The notes under the pieces are model-generated. The model worked only from the letters and a program-made list of their open reading frames with translations, ran no database searches and was not told the origin of the DNA. A stretch of DNA of 64,000 bases from Roseiarcus sp963709185. GTDB taxonomy: Bacteria > Pseudomonadota > Alphaproteobacteria > Rhizobiales > Beijerinckiaceae. The DNA lies in NCBI GenBank assembly GCA_963709185.1, contig CAVPVQ010000024.1, positions 124,001-188,000 on the forward strand, given 5' to 3'. The stretch's first letter is position 1. Every line of letters starts with the position of its first letter. This document shows, piece by piece, positions 16,960 through 25,414 of the stretch. A program made the translations under genes and the position numbers.

Positions 16960-19422
16960 TCAGACGCTGTATTCCCAGGACTTGAAGCTGGTTTTCCGCG
17001 CGCCCTCAGGCGCCGAGGCGATCTTGCGGATATCGCCCCACGTCTGCTTGTAGTTCGGGATGATGAATTCGTTCACGCCCGGTGAGACGACGTTGCCCTG
17101 GACGCCCGTCGGGAAAGCGAACAGCATGAATGTTTGCTTCCGTCTGGCGGTCGGCGTCGGGTACGCCATTGCTTGCGTCGCCCCATTTTCATTATACACC
17201 TCGACCAGATCGCCGGGATTGAGCGAGAGCTCCTTCATGTCGTCGGGGTGCATCTGAATATACGGGTACGGCCAACGACCCATGACGAAATCGTTCTCCT
17301 GATCGAGATAGGCGCTTTGCCAGACATGGTTGGCGCGACCATTGTTGATCAGGAAAGCGTATTTTTTGGATTCCTCTTCCTTTCCCGCAGCTTGCAACCC
17401 CCGCCATTGGGTCGCCATGAACGTCGCCTTGCCGTCCTTCGAGTTGAACTTGCCGTCGGCGAAGAGACGCTTGGTGCCGACGAGCTTGCCGCCCTCGAAT
17501 GCCGTCGCCGGTTCCTGGACGCCGTTGGTTCCCATGGCGCTCAGACGCTCGTAGGTGACGAATTCGCCGCCTTTCGCATTGGCGTGATAGCCATCCATGA
17601 AGGCGTCTTCTTCGGTCTTCCAGTCGAAGCCCTTGAACTTGTCCGCGACGTCTTGCTTGCCCATTTCGCGGAATATTCGCTCCATGTGATTGGCGATGCG
17701 CGCCGCGATCAGGCAATCGGGCATTGCTTGGCCGGGCGGGTCCATATACCGCTCGGTAAGGCGAAGACGACGCTCGCCGTTCATTGAGGTCAGGTTCATT
17801 TCTCCGGAGGTGGCGGCCGGCAACCAGACGTGGCTTGCCTTGCCGATCTGCGTCGGCACGATATCGACGTCGACCGCGAAGAGTCCGCCCTTCTTGATTG
17901 CGCCGAGGATCGCGTCGACCATAGCCTTGCGGTCGCCGTAGGCCACCGCGGACATCGCGTCCTTCACGATGTCTGTGCGCTTCTTGTAGTTCTGCTTGAA
18001 TTTGTCGGCGTTGAGGGTGGTCTTGTAATGATCGCAAGCCCAGATGTGATGAACGCCGCCTTTGCCCTCAAGCAGCAGCTTGTCGACATAGGCCGCCGGA
18101 CGACCGACGTGAGCATCGGACGGGCGCACATAGCCTTCCTGATGGCCGCCCATTCGCACGCAGCCGCCGCCGGGACGCCCGATGTTGCCGGTCGCCAGCG
18201 CGACATTCACCAGCGCGCCGTTGGTGCGGTAGTTGTCGTTGCCCCAGATCAGGCCTTTCTCGTAAGCGAACATAGTCCGGGTTCGGGCGCCTCCCTCTTT
18301 CGGCTGCGCGATCCATTCGGCCGATTTGCGAATCTCGTCCGGCGTGAGCCCGGTTATCTTGGCGGCTTCCTCTACGCTCGTCTTGTTAGCCGCCACCGCT
18401 TTGTCGAAGTCCTTCGTCGCGGCGGAGACGAAGTCCTTATCGGTCCAGCTCTTCTCCGCAATATAGGTCAGCCAGGCGTTGAAGAGCGCGAGGTCCGTGC
18501 CCGAATTGATCGCGAGATGCATCATTCGGTCCTTGCCAGCTTCAATTTCGCAGGCGTTGACCGTCACCGTGCGGCGTGGATCGACGAAGATGATCCGGGC
18601 CGGCGGGTGCGCTTCGTTTGGAAGTTCGGATTTTTTCTTGTCGCCCGAAGCGCCGCGCAGATTTGGCACCCAATGATTCAGGAAATAGTTGGTCTGCGTT
18701 TCCAGCGCATTGGTTCCGACGGCGACGATCGTATCGGCGAGTTCCGCGTCCTCATAGCAATTGTTGAGCTCGCCGACGCCCATGTCTCGCGTCGCATGGA
18801 CCTCCGAGTTGTAGGCGGGTCGATTGTGGATACGGATATTCTTGATTTTCATGGCGCCGAAATAGAGCTTTCCGGTGCCCCAGGTGTTCTCATAACCACC
18901 TCCCGCGCCGCCATGATCGAACGCCGACACGAAGAGCCCGTCCTCGCCTTGTTCGGCGATCACGGCCGTCGTGACGCGCGCCACCAGATCAAGCGCGTCG
19001 TCCCAGCTCGTCGGCTGCATCTGCCCATAGCGCCAAACCATCGGAGCGGTAAGACGCTGCTGTTGGGTGGATCGAGCCTGCGAAAATGATTCTTCCGCCA
19101 TGCGCGCGCCGCGGATCGAACCGAGGCCCGAGTTCACAGAACAATTCGGGTCGGGCTTGATGACGATGTGGACGTCCTTCCCGTCTTGTTTGACAATGTT
19201 GTACATCGACGGCGAATACCAATTCGGCGTCATCGAATTCTGCTGCTTTGAGAGGTCGACGCCGAACTTGTTCTGAGCGGGGGCCGCGCCGCCCTGCGTA
19301 TTCACATCCCAGGTGTAGGCCTTGTATCCGCAACCAACGATGCAAAACTGGCAGGTGACGCTATGCTCCTTGGCGTTCGCCGGGATTATGGGGAGCCTGT
19401 CGATCTGACGCTTGTAAACCAT
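16960..19422 (-). CDS. aioA: arsenite oxidase large subunit AioA
   Basis: An 820-aa DMSO-reductase-family molybdopterin enzyme of usual AioA length. The N-terminal CQFCIVGCGY (Cys24, Cys27, Cys31) gives the C-x2-C-x3-C of a 3Fe-4S cluster. Further AioA segments are VSAFDHGGAGGGYENTWGTG, NCYEDAELADTIVAVGTNAL and GRPGGGCVRMGGHQEGYVRP. With AioB it oxidises As(III) to As(V) in the periplasm and passes electrons to a cytochrome. It starts 3 nt after aioB. It has no signal peptide of its own, as expected: it is co-exported with AioB by the Tat route. A moaA remnant follows. Confidence 0.97.
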   Translation of the reverse strand: MVYKRQIDRLPIIPANAKEHSVTCQFCIVGCGYKAYTWDVNTQGGAAPAQNKFGVDLSKQQNSMTPNWYSPSMYNIVKQDGKDVHIVIKPDPNCSVNSGLGSIRGARMAEESFSQARSTQQQRLTAPMVWRYGQMQPTSWDDALDLVARVTTAVIAEQGEDGLFVSAFDHGGAGGGYENTWGTGKLYFGAMKIKNIRIHNRPAYNSEVHATRDMGVGELNNCYEDAELADTIVAVGTNALETQTNYFLNHWVPNLRGASGDKKKSELPNEAHPPARIIFVDPRRTVTVNACEIEAGKDRMMHLAINSGTDLALFNAWLTYIAEKSWTDKDFVSAATKDFDKAVAANKTSVEEAAKITGLTPDEIRKSAEWIAQPKEGGARTRTMFAYEKGLIWGNDNYRTNGALVNVALATGNIGRPGGGCVRMGGHQEGYVRPSDAHVGRPAAYVDKLLLEGKGGVHHIWACDHYKTTLNADKFKQNYKKRTDIVKDAMSAVAYGDRKAMVDAILGAIKKGGLFAVDVDIVPTQIGKASHVWLPAATSGEMNLTSMNGERRLRLTERYMDPPGQAMPDCLIAARIANHMERIFREMGKQDVADKFKGFDWKTEEDAFMDGYHANAKGGEFVTYERLSAMGTNGVQEPATAFEGGKLVGTKRLFADGKFNSKDGKATFMATQWRGLQAAGKEEESKKYAFLINNGRANHVWQSAYLDQENDFVMGRWPYPYIQMHPDDMKELSLNPGDLVEVYNENGATQAMAYPTPTARRKQTFMLFAFPTGVQGNVVSPGVNEFIIPNYKQTWGDIRKIASAPEGARKTSFKSWEYSV

Positions 19423-19425
19423 GGC

Positions 19426-19953
19426 TCAGCCCTCCAATACGTTCGAGAGACGACCGTAAAGGAGCTCATCGACCCCTTCCGCATAGATGTCACCCTTGTC
19501 GTCGACGCGCAGCACGTATTGCGGGAGGTTCTGGGTCGCCTGTCCCCAGATCTGCTGGCCGCCGTTCTCGCAATCGAATCGGGAATAATGGCCGGGACAG
19601 TTCATGGTCTTGTCGGAGGCGTGGTAGCTCAGAGGAAATCCCTTGTGCGGACAGGTCGTCGAGAAGCCGACGATGTCGCCGTCGGGGCCGACGCCGCCGG
19701 AAACCTTGGCGCCGAGCTTCAAGAGCACTCCCGGAGCGTCCGCGTCGGGGTAAGCGACATCGAGCGGCGCATTGGTCTTGAGGTCATTTACGTTCGCCAG
19801 ACGATTGGCCGGATAGGCGACCCGCGCCAACGGCGCGGCGGCCTGCGCCTTCTGCGGAACCACAGACGCTGCTGCGGCGCCCGCGACAGCGACGCCAGCG
19901 CCCGATAGGAACCAGCGGCGGCCGATGTCAACTTTCTGATCGCACCTCGTCAT
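19426..19953 (-). CDS. aioB: arsenite oxidase Rieske subunit AioB
   Basis: A 175-aa protein with a twin-arginine signal (GRRWFLSGAGVAVAGAAAA) and a C-terminal Rieske domain. The 2Fe-2S ligands are in CPHKGF (Cys101, His103) and CPGHYSRFD (Cys119, His122). Phe106 and Gly121 occupy the places where many Rieske proteins have a disulphide, as in the AioB of Rhizobium NT-26. The ATG at 19953 follows GGGGA by 6 nt. It is first in aioBA, behind a sigma54 promoter. Confidence 0.96.
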   Translation of the reverse strand: MTRCDQKVDIGRRWFLSGAGVAVAGAAAASVVPQKAQAAAPLARVAYPANRLANVNDLKTNAPLDVAYPDADAPGVLLKLGAKVSGGVGPDGDIVGFSTTCPHKGFPLSYHASDKTMNCPGHYSRFDCENGGQQIWGQATQNLPQYVLRVDDKGDIYAEGVDELLYGRLSNVLEG

Positions 19954-19993
19954 GCGTTTCCCCGTTTACTTTGAATTGCGATGGGAAACACAA

Positions 19994-20009
19994 CGCAAGA
20001 GGCGCGCCA
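19994..20009 (-). promoter_or_regulatory. sigma54 promoter of aioBA
   Basis: On the minus strand TGGCGCG, four bases, then TTGCG match the -24/-12 consensus (TGGCACG-N4-TTGCW) with exact spacing. Transcription would start about 30 nt before the aioB ATG. The neighbouring gene encodes a sigma54 activator, so the site fits. The DNA up to 20263 should hold the AioR enhancer sites. Confidence 0.75.
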
Positions 20010-20263
20010 CGCCAACGTTCTGCCGAATATCGAGTTATGTCAGTCGCATAGTATAATGCGCCCCGCGACGCCATCCGAGATTTCAAACGTGTTGACGCCC
20101 GATGGTTCGGAAATCCGAACATCCGGACCCCGAAGCGAATGAGGACACAAGTTCGGCGAGTTCTCAGCCACAGGTCGCTTCGCTGCCCGGCGCAGTCTCT
20201 CTGAGCGTACTGGCGCGCGCATGCGCTCATCGACAAGCGCCGAGCCCCTCCGAACCCTGCAAA

Positions 20264-21598
20264 CTATTCGATGACTTCACCCGCGATGAGTCGGTAACGG
20301 CGCATCTTCTCCCACAATGTCGTGCGGGAAATATCGAGGCGCTTCGCCGCCTCATAGACTTGCCCGTTCGTCTCTCTCAGCACGCGCTCTATCTGCCGCT
20401 TTTCCGCGGCGTCCCGCACCGCCGCGAGTGGAAGCGCCTGGTCGACTTGGTCGCTCAACTCATCACGCAACTCAGGAAACATATCCGCCGGCATCAGCCA
20501 CGACCCAACAGATAGGGCAACCGCCCGCTCGACGCGATTGCGAAGCTCGCGGGCGTTTCCACGCCACGGGTGCGCGAGCGCAGCTTCCTCCGCCATCGAA
20601 CTGACGCCCCTTAGAGAACAGTCGTCCTGCTGAGCGAAAATTGCGAAATAACGCGCCAGGAGCCATGAAATGTCCTCCGGCCGCTTTCGCAAAGGCGGCA
20701 CCTCGACCGTCACGGCGTTGATTCGATAAAGCAAATCCTCACGGAAACGGCCGAGCCGAACTTGCTCGACGAGATTGTTACACGTTGCGCATATGATGCG
20801 CGCCTTGAAGGGGACGCTGGATTCACCGCCGACGCGATGAAATGATCGCTCCTCTAGCACGCGCAGCATCTTCGTTTGCAATGCCGGCGGCATATCTGCG
20901 ATTTCGTCCAGAAACAGTGTTCCGCCACGCGCTCGTTCCGCATAACCCAGATGGCGTTGGTGCGCTCCCGAAAAGGCGCCTCTTTCGTGCCCGAACACCT
21001 CACTTTCAAGAAGGTCCGAGGGAATGGCGGCGCAGTTCACAGCCATGAACGGATCGCTCGCCGCCGGCGAAACCTGATGCAGAAATCGCGCGCAGACCTC
21101 CTTTCCCGACCCGGTCTCTCCAGTCAGAAGCACTGGCAGCGAACGTGTCGCGATGCGGCGCAGCAAGGCTTCGATTCGCCTCATCTGCGGGGATATTCCG
21201 AGTATGCCTTCCGCCGAGTCGCGGGGTCGGAGAGAGACGATCTCGCGCGCCTTCTGCAGCAACGACGCGAGGTCGAATGGCTTGGTCAAATAATCGCACG
21301 CGCCGGCGCGCACGAGCGAAACCGCCTGATCGATCTGCCCGAACGCCGTCATGAAGATGAACGGAGGCGCCAGGGAACGCGAATTGGCGGAGCGGAACAC
21401 TTCTTCGCCGTTCATGTCCGGGAGTCGGATGTCGCAAAGGACGAGATCAGGAGAACAGGTTTGCACCCGCTGAACCGCTTCCTTGCCGGTCCGCCACCAG
21501 GACGTGCGCCAGCCCTCGAGCTCCAGCGCGCGCTGGAGAGATTCTCCCATGATCGGATCGTCTTCAACGACAGCGATCCATCCCAAATCATCCGGCAT
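20264..21598 (-). CDS. aioR: sigma54-dependent response regulator AioR
   Basis: A 444-aa NtrC-type activator. The receiver domain has VVEDDP and the phosphate-accepting Asp56 in VLCDIRLPD. The AAA+ domain has Walker A TGETGSGKEVC, the sigma54 loop GAFSGA (Ser in place of the usual Thr) and Walker B GGTLFLDEIADMP. A Fis-type HTH ends the protein (VYEAAKRLDISRTTLWEKMR). It should switch on aioBA when phosphorylated by AioS. The start overlaps the aioS stop by 11 nt. It lies 310 nt upstream of aioB in the same direction. Confidence 0.94.
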   Translation of the reverse strand: MPDDLGWIAVVEDDPIMGESLQRALELEGWRTSWWRTGKEAVQRVQTCSPDLVLCDIRLPDMNGEEVFRSANSRSLAPPFIFMTAFGQIDQAVSLVRAGACDYLTKPFDLASLLQKAREIVSLRPRDSAEGILGISPQMRRIEALLRRIATRSLPVLLTGETGSGKEVCARFLHQVSPAASDPFMAVNCAAIPSDLLESEVFGHERGAFSGAHQRHLGYAERARGGTLFLDEIADMPPALQTKMLRVLEERSFHRVGGESSVPFKARIICATCNNLVEQVRLGRFREDLLYRINAVTVEVPPLRKRPEDISWLLARYFAIFAQQDDCSLRGVSSMAEEAALAHPWRGNARELRNRVERAVALSVGSWLMPADMFPELRDELSDQVDQALPLAAVRDAAEKRQIERVLRETNGQVYEAAKRLDISRTTLWEKMRRYRLIAGEVIE

Positions 21599-23075
21599 GG
21601 ATCATTTCCTCGCCGCTCAATACGTCCTGGCCCTTCTGCAAGGAGCGGTCGTTCCTGAATGGCCAAGTCACGCTGATGAGCGTTCCTGCCCTGTCCCCAA
21701 TGGCGACGCGAATCGAACCGCCCTCGTCAGCGACGAGACGACGCACGATCCAGAGTCCGAGCCCATCCCCCGCCGGCGCTGTATCGTCCGTCTCCGCGAC
21801 GAGGTATTTCGCGAGCGCTGGCGGCAGACCTGGCCCATCGTCGCCGATTTCGATGATGAGCGAATTATTTTCCTCGATCGCGCGCAGCTTTACGGCGCCG
21901 CCGGACGGCGCCGCGGCGCAAGCATTGATCAGCAGATTGAGGGTCGCCTGACGCATGCTTCCCGCCGCCACAGGCAACTTGCCACGAACCTCGTTCTCCC
22001 AATCAAGTCGGAGGTTTTTTCGAGCCGCTTCCGGTTCGATAAGCAGTCGCAAGTCGTCGATGTCGGCGGCTCCGGCCGAGTCGTTCGAAGCTTCTCGTCG
22101 ATAGATCACAAGGCTTGAACGAACGACGTTGCGGATATGGGTGAGGCCTCGTTGCAACAAGCTGAGTGAGGATTCGCGAACGCTCGGGTCGCCGCCGTGA
22201 CGGCGCAGCGTATCAAGCGCATTGAACAATCCGCCCAGCGGATTGTTGACCTCATGCGCCATGCCGGAAGCCAGCTTGCCGAGCACGGCGTATTTTTCCT
22301 GCTCGGCGAGATGGGACGCGAGCGACTCGCGTTCGCTCAGCGCTCTGGCCATCGCATTGAACCGATCGAATAGCTGACGAAATTCGGCGGCGATCCTGCG
22401 CCGATTCCCCTCGGGTATTGGCTCCACGCGCCCTTCGCGGACGCGCTCTACGTAACTGGTCAGGACGCCCAGCGGCTGCAGCATCCGCTTGAGGGCCAGA
22501 TATCCGAAAGCGGCGAAGGCTACGGTTAGTCCCGCATTCGCGAGAATGAGCGTCAGCAATACTTGGCGTCGGACCCTGAGCAATTCCGTGATGTCGATCT
22601 CGGCGAGAATGCGCCCGACGGAAAAGCCTTCGACGCGCAAGGTTCGCGCCAGCCACGCCCGGCCCGCATCATTGTCGATGACGAGACCGTTGCTGGGCGG
22701 GAAATGTCGGGCGAGCTCCGCCGGAACCGCGCTGCGCACCGGGAACCTGGTGGGATCGGAAGCGGCAAGAATTGTGTCGTCCGGCAACTCGACGACAACA
22801 AAGCGCGCATCAACTCCGCTGTAGTGGTTCCGCGCCCGATCGAGCGCATCGAATGTCTCCCAAATGTCCGCACGGATCGCCGGCTGAAGCACGGCGGCGG
22901 CGAGACCGTCGAGATATGCATCCGATAGCAAGCGAAGGTTGCTCTCCTGGTCCGACGCCAAACGGCTCAGCACGACCTGCGAGATCATGACGGCGATCCC
23001 GACCATGAGGCCGGCCACGAGCAAGGGCACTTTCCAGGCCAGCGGCCAGCTTCCGATGCGGGCAAGTTGGGCCAT
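21588..23075 (-). CDS. aioS: arsenite-sensing histidine kinase AioS
   Basis: A 495-aa kinase with two membrane helices (residues about 15-35 and 171-193) around a periplasmic sensor domain, a HAMP linker (about 195-250) and HisKA with His274 in GMAHEVNNPLGG. The HATPase domain has NLLINACAAAP and GDGPGLP. It should receive the signal from AioX and phosphorylate AioR. I chose the ATG at 23075, which overlaps the aioX stop as TAATG; an ATG at 23102 inside aioX is also in frame. Confidence 0.93.
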   Translation of the reverse strand: MAQLARIGSWPLAWKVPLLVAGLMVGIAVMISQVVLSRLASDQESNLRLLSDAYLDGLAAAVLQPAIRADIWETFDALDRARNHYSGVDARFVVVELPDDTILAASDPTRFPVRSAVPAELARHFPPSNGLVIDNDAGRAWLARTLRVEGFSVGRILAEIDITELLRVRRQVLLTLILANAGLTVAFAAFGYLALKRMLQPLGVLTSYVERVREGRVEPIPEGNRRRIAAEFRQLFDRFNAMARALSERESLASHLAEQEKYAVLGKLASGMAHEVNNPLGGLFNALDTLRRHGGDPSVRESSLSLLQRGLTHIRNVVRSSLVIYRREASNDSAGAADIDDLRLLIEPEAARKNLRLDWENEVRGKLPVAAGSMRQATLNLLINACAAAPSGGAVKLRAIEENNSLIIEIGDDGPGLPPALAKYLVAETDDTAPAGDGLGLWIVRRLVADEGGSIRVAIGDRAGTLISVTWPFRNDRSLQKGQDVLSGEEMIHAG

Positions 23076-23974
23076 TACACTTGCGCCTTGACGACGAGCC
23101 ATTTCTCTTGCGTGGCGTGATAGAGGTCCGGGGTGGCTTGCGTGAACCCATCGAGCTGCAGCATCGCCAGAATATCCTGGCCGAGCAGGTCGGACGGCAT
23201 CCCGATGAAGGCCGCTGAAAGGGCCTTGGCCAGGCCGGGATCGCGGGGCGTCTGGAGGCCGACGATCGGCGGAAAGCCGAGCTGTTCGGAGCGGTAAATG
23301 ACCCGTGTCTTATTAGTCAGCTCGGGCTCCCGTTCGCTCATCACGTCCCACACATAGCCGTCGATGCTGCCGCTCCCGGCAAGACCGGAGGCGACGGCCC
23401 TGACGACGTTCCGGTGACCATAAGTGAAAAAGAATTCGCGGAAGAACTCGGCCGGCGTCGTGCGTCGAAGCGCCAGGAGATATCGTGTGACCAGATATCC
23501 GGACGTGCTGTCCGGATCGGAGAAAGCGTGGACCGTTCGCTTTATCTCGTCGAAGTTTGACGCGTTGCTCGTCTGGCCGACGATCACGTAGGTCTGATAA
23601 AGCGGCTCATGATGGTAGAGAGGCACAGCGAGCAGGGCGAGCTGATCCTCATGCTGAACATAGGGGTCGTCGCAGACCCAGGCCGCATCGAGCTGCCCGG
23701 ACAGCAGCATCGCCGTGATCTCCTGATACGTCCGTCGCTTGACGAGCTGGACGGGCCGACCCAGTTGCTTGGCCAGATACGCCTGCATCATCGACAGGAG
23801 TTGGATGTCGGAGTCGAGGAAAAGAGGATTTAGACCAAAGGTGACAGAATCCGCCGCCGCAGCGGATCGTAGTTGCCCCGATAAAGCGATCGAGGCGGCC
23901 AGTCCGGTCACCACGCTGCGCCGGGTAGGCGCTACCAATGCCTCGTGGCGAGGCTGGCAGCGGCTACGGGTCAT
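23075..23974 (-). CDS. aioX: periplasmic arsenite-binding sensor AioX
   Basis: A 299-aa PhnD-like solute-binding protein. The ATG at 23974 follows GGAGG. The N-terminus has a Tat-like signal (TRRSVVTGLAASIALSG). WVCDDPYVQHEDQLALLAVP carries Cys101, which fits the single Cys shown to be needed for As(III) sensing by AioX of Agrobacterium. It should bind As(III) and activate AioS. The order aioX-aioS-aioR with overlaps is typical of Hyphomicrobiales. Confidence 0.92.
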   Translation of the reverse strand: MTRSRCQPRHEALVAPTRRSVVTGLAASIALSGQLRSAAAADSVTFGLNPLFLDSDIQLLSMMQAYLAKQLGRPVQLVKRRTYQEITAMLLSGQLDAAWVCDDPYVQHEDQLALLAVPLYHHEPLYQTYVIVGQTSNASNFDEIKRTVHAFSDPDSTSGYLVTRYLLALRRTTPAEFFREFFFTYGHRNVVRAVASGLAGSGSIDGYVWDVMSEREPELTNKTRVIYRSEQLGFPPIVGLQTPRDPGLAKALSAAFIGMPSDLLGQDILAMLQLDGFTQATPDLYHATQEKWLVVKAQV

Positions 23975-24629
23975 GTTCGCCTCCCTGAATCCTCTACCGA
24001 GCATTCCGCACCAAAGGGCTGGTCTGTGATTGCACGATTCTGCGAACCATATTTATTGGGGGGTGCTCGTACACCGATCCCGCAAGCGCGGAATGACACC
24101 GGGATTTGGAAAGGAAGGGGTAATTGAGCGGGGAAGCATTTGGAGCTGGTCGCATGCCAACGAAAGACATGGACTGGACGCCGGTCTCCGAGGTCAGCAG
24201 TGCGCGGTCTAGTAGCGCAAAGCGACGGAGTCTCCTGGTCTGTTTGAGATTGCGGGCGAACCAACGCCCCAGGTGGTTGCCTTGCACGGCAACCATCCGT
24301 GATAGCAAAACGAGCCACGGCCCGTGCGAAAGTGTCATCACGACCTCCCCACGCCGTATTCTTCTTCTTGACGCGCCAACGGTGGATTGAACCGACCGGC
24401 CGTCACTGGCGTCGCTCCAACCACATGTCGGACAGCAGCGCGGGCGGATTTGATACATTCTGCGGGGCACCGTCAACTTGGCGGCGCCTGTCGGAGACAC
24501 ACGAGGAGGTCGATCGGACATAAAAGCGCGGAACAATAATCCGGAGATCACCGGTTCGAATCCGGCGCCCACTATCAACGTTTTCAGTATGTTAATGGGC
24601 TTCGGCCAAACGGTTCCCGCGCTGATGCT
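23975..24629. other. intergenic region with a tRNA-3'-end-like fragment
   Basis: No convincing gene lies between aioX and the toxin gene; the long minus frame (starting GAGFEP) looks like translated tRNA-type DNA. At about 24548-24572 the plus strand reads ATCACCGGTTCGAATCCGG followed by CGCCCACTA, which has the form of a T arm and 3' acceptor strand. No 5' half is present. It may be a scar of another integration. The aioX promoter should lie just right of 23974 but I could not define it. Confidence 0.4.
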
Positions 24630-24917
24630 CTATGATCTTCTTGCCTGTTGGGAACCCCGGAACACGCCCGCAACGAGCAACTCGTCACGTTCACGGTCAA
24701 TTTTGTATACGACGACGTGCGAAGATTCGCTCACGACCCATTCAAAAGTATTCCGCGCCCTTCCGTGATGCCCGAGGCGGGGAAGCCGACCCAAATGCTC
24801 GATCTCGTCATAGCTGCGGTCAACCGTCGAGTTTGCCGATGCTGGATTGTCTCTCGCTATCCAAGCATGAATCCCGTTGAGGTCGTCGAGAGCCCCCTCC
24901 TCTAACACGACCTCCAT
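24630..24917 (-). CDS. ParE/RelE-family toxin
   Basis: A 95-aa protein of the RelE/ParE superfamily: EGALDDLNGIHAWIARDNP at the start, then LGRLPRLGHHGRARNTFEWV and a final strand SSHVVVYKIDRERDELLVAGVF. ParE toxins poison gyrase, RelE toxins cut mRNA; the sequence does not decide. It overlaps the upstream antitoxin gene by 16 nt, the standard antitoxin-first order. Its position next to the right island end suggests a role in island stability. Confidence 0.85.
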   Translation of the reverse strand: MEVVLEEGALDDLNGIHAWIARDNPASANSTVDRSYDEIEHLGRLPRLGHHGRARNTFEWVVSESSHVVVYKIDRERDELLVAGVFRGSQQARRS

Positions 24918-25051
24918 GCGCGCCGAAGTGCGAACCGCCTACGTGCTTCTTCGAGCGTGACGAATTTCTTATCTGGCTTGGCGAGCCGGCGCTCGACTTC
25001 CGTCACTTGGGCGTCGGTGAGGCTGATCAGATAATCGTCGTGATGCTCCAT
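24902..25051 (-). CDS. antitoxin partner of ParE/RelE toxin, 49 aa
   Basis: ATG at 25051 opens a short charged protein, with ISLTDAQVTEVERRLAKPDK and then VTLEEARRRFALRRAW. It is preceded by an in-frame TAG, so no longer start exists. Small acidic-basic helical antitoxins of this size precede parE genes. The overlap of 16 nt with the toxin supports it. A DNA-binding domain is not obvious in so short a chain. Confidence 0.6.
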   Translation of the reverse strand: MEHHDDYLISLTDAQVTEVERRLAKPDKKFVTLEEARRRFALRRAWRSC

Positions 25052-25113
25052 CTCGATCAGGACGTGCGCACCGGGGGCCTAGCGCCCGGATGCCTAAGTC
25101 GGTGAGAGCTACC

Positions 25114-25132
25114 TCTGGCACGGATTTGGCAC
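25114..25132 (+). promoter_or_regulatory. paired (T/C)TGGCAC motifs inside right island end
   Basis: CTGGCAC at 25115-25121 and TTGGCAC at 25126-25132 mirror the pair at 3212-3229 in sequence, orientation and an 11-bp period. They may be integrase arm sites of the island. Confidence 0.4.
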
Positions 25133-25253
25133 GGAAATGTGGTGTGCTCGGGCGTTGAGCTATGTGTCGCCGTAAGCGACAAATGTGTGCAAACTCAGGC
25201 AAGTGCGTGGAAATTGGCAACGCTATGAGAACTCGTCGAAACACGGGCTTTTT

Positions 25254-25293
25254 AGCTTGGAAGGCTGCTGCTCTACCATTGAGCTACACCCGC
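25254..25293. repeat. attachment-site direct repeat, right copy (tRNA-Gly 5' half)
   Basis: A perfect 40-bp copy of tRNA-Gly positions 1-40, with no 3' half following. About 60 nt upstream on the minus strand CTATAAGG occurs at about 25350-25357, resembling tRNA promoters of this group. This may be the original chromosomal promoter and 5' half, cut from its 3' half by the island. Confidence 0.85.
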
Positions 25294-25414
25294 GCGACGA
25301 AGCGATCGGCCGATGATCTCGGCCTCCGCCGCTTTTGACGTCCAGGCGGGCCTTATAGCGCGGTTGTTTGGTTGGGCAAAGCGGGCGGCGATCACGGTAT
25401 CCGCCACGCGACGG

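Noticed and set aside
17830..19089. 419-aa plus-strand frame across aioA, and similar long antisense frames over pobA, E1alpha and iorA
   Set aside because: They mirror well-identified genes on the other strand and have shadow-like composition.
23994..24578. 194-aa minus-strand frame starting MIVGAGFEP
   Set aside because: Its start is a translation of tRNA-like DNA and the rest lacks coding features; no RBS.
3129..25293. Serine recombinase at 11926-14025 as the integrase of the whole island
   Set aside because: It lies inside istB, flanked by its own pentamer junctions, so it entered later and belongs to its own element; tRNA-site islands normally use tyrosine integrases.
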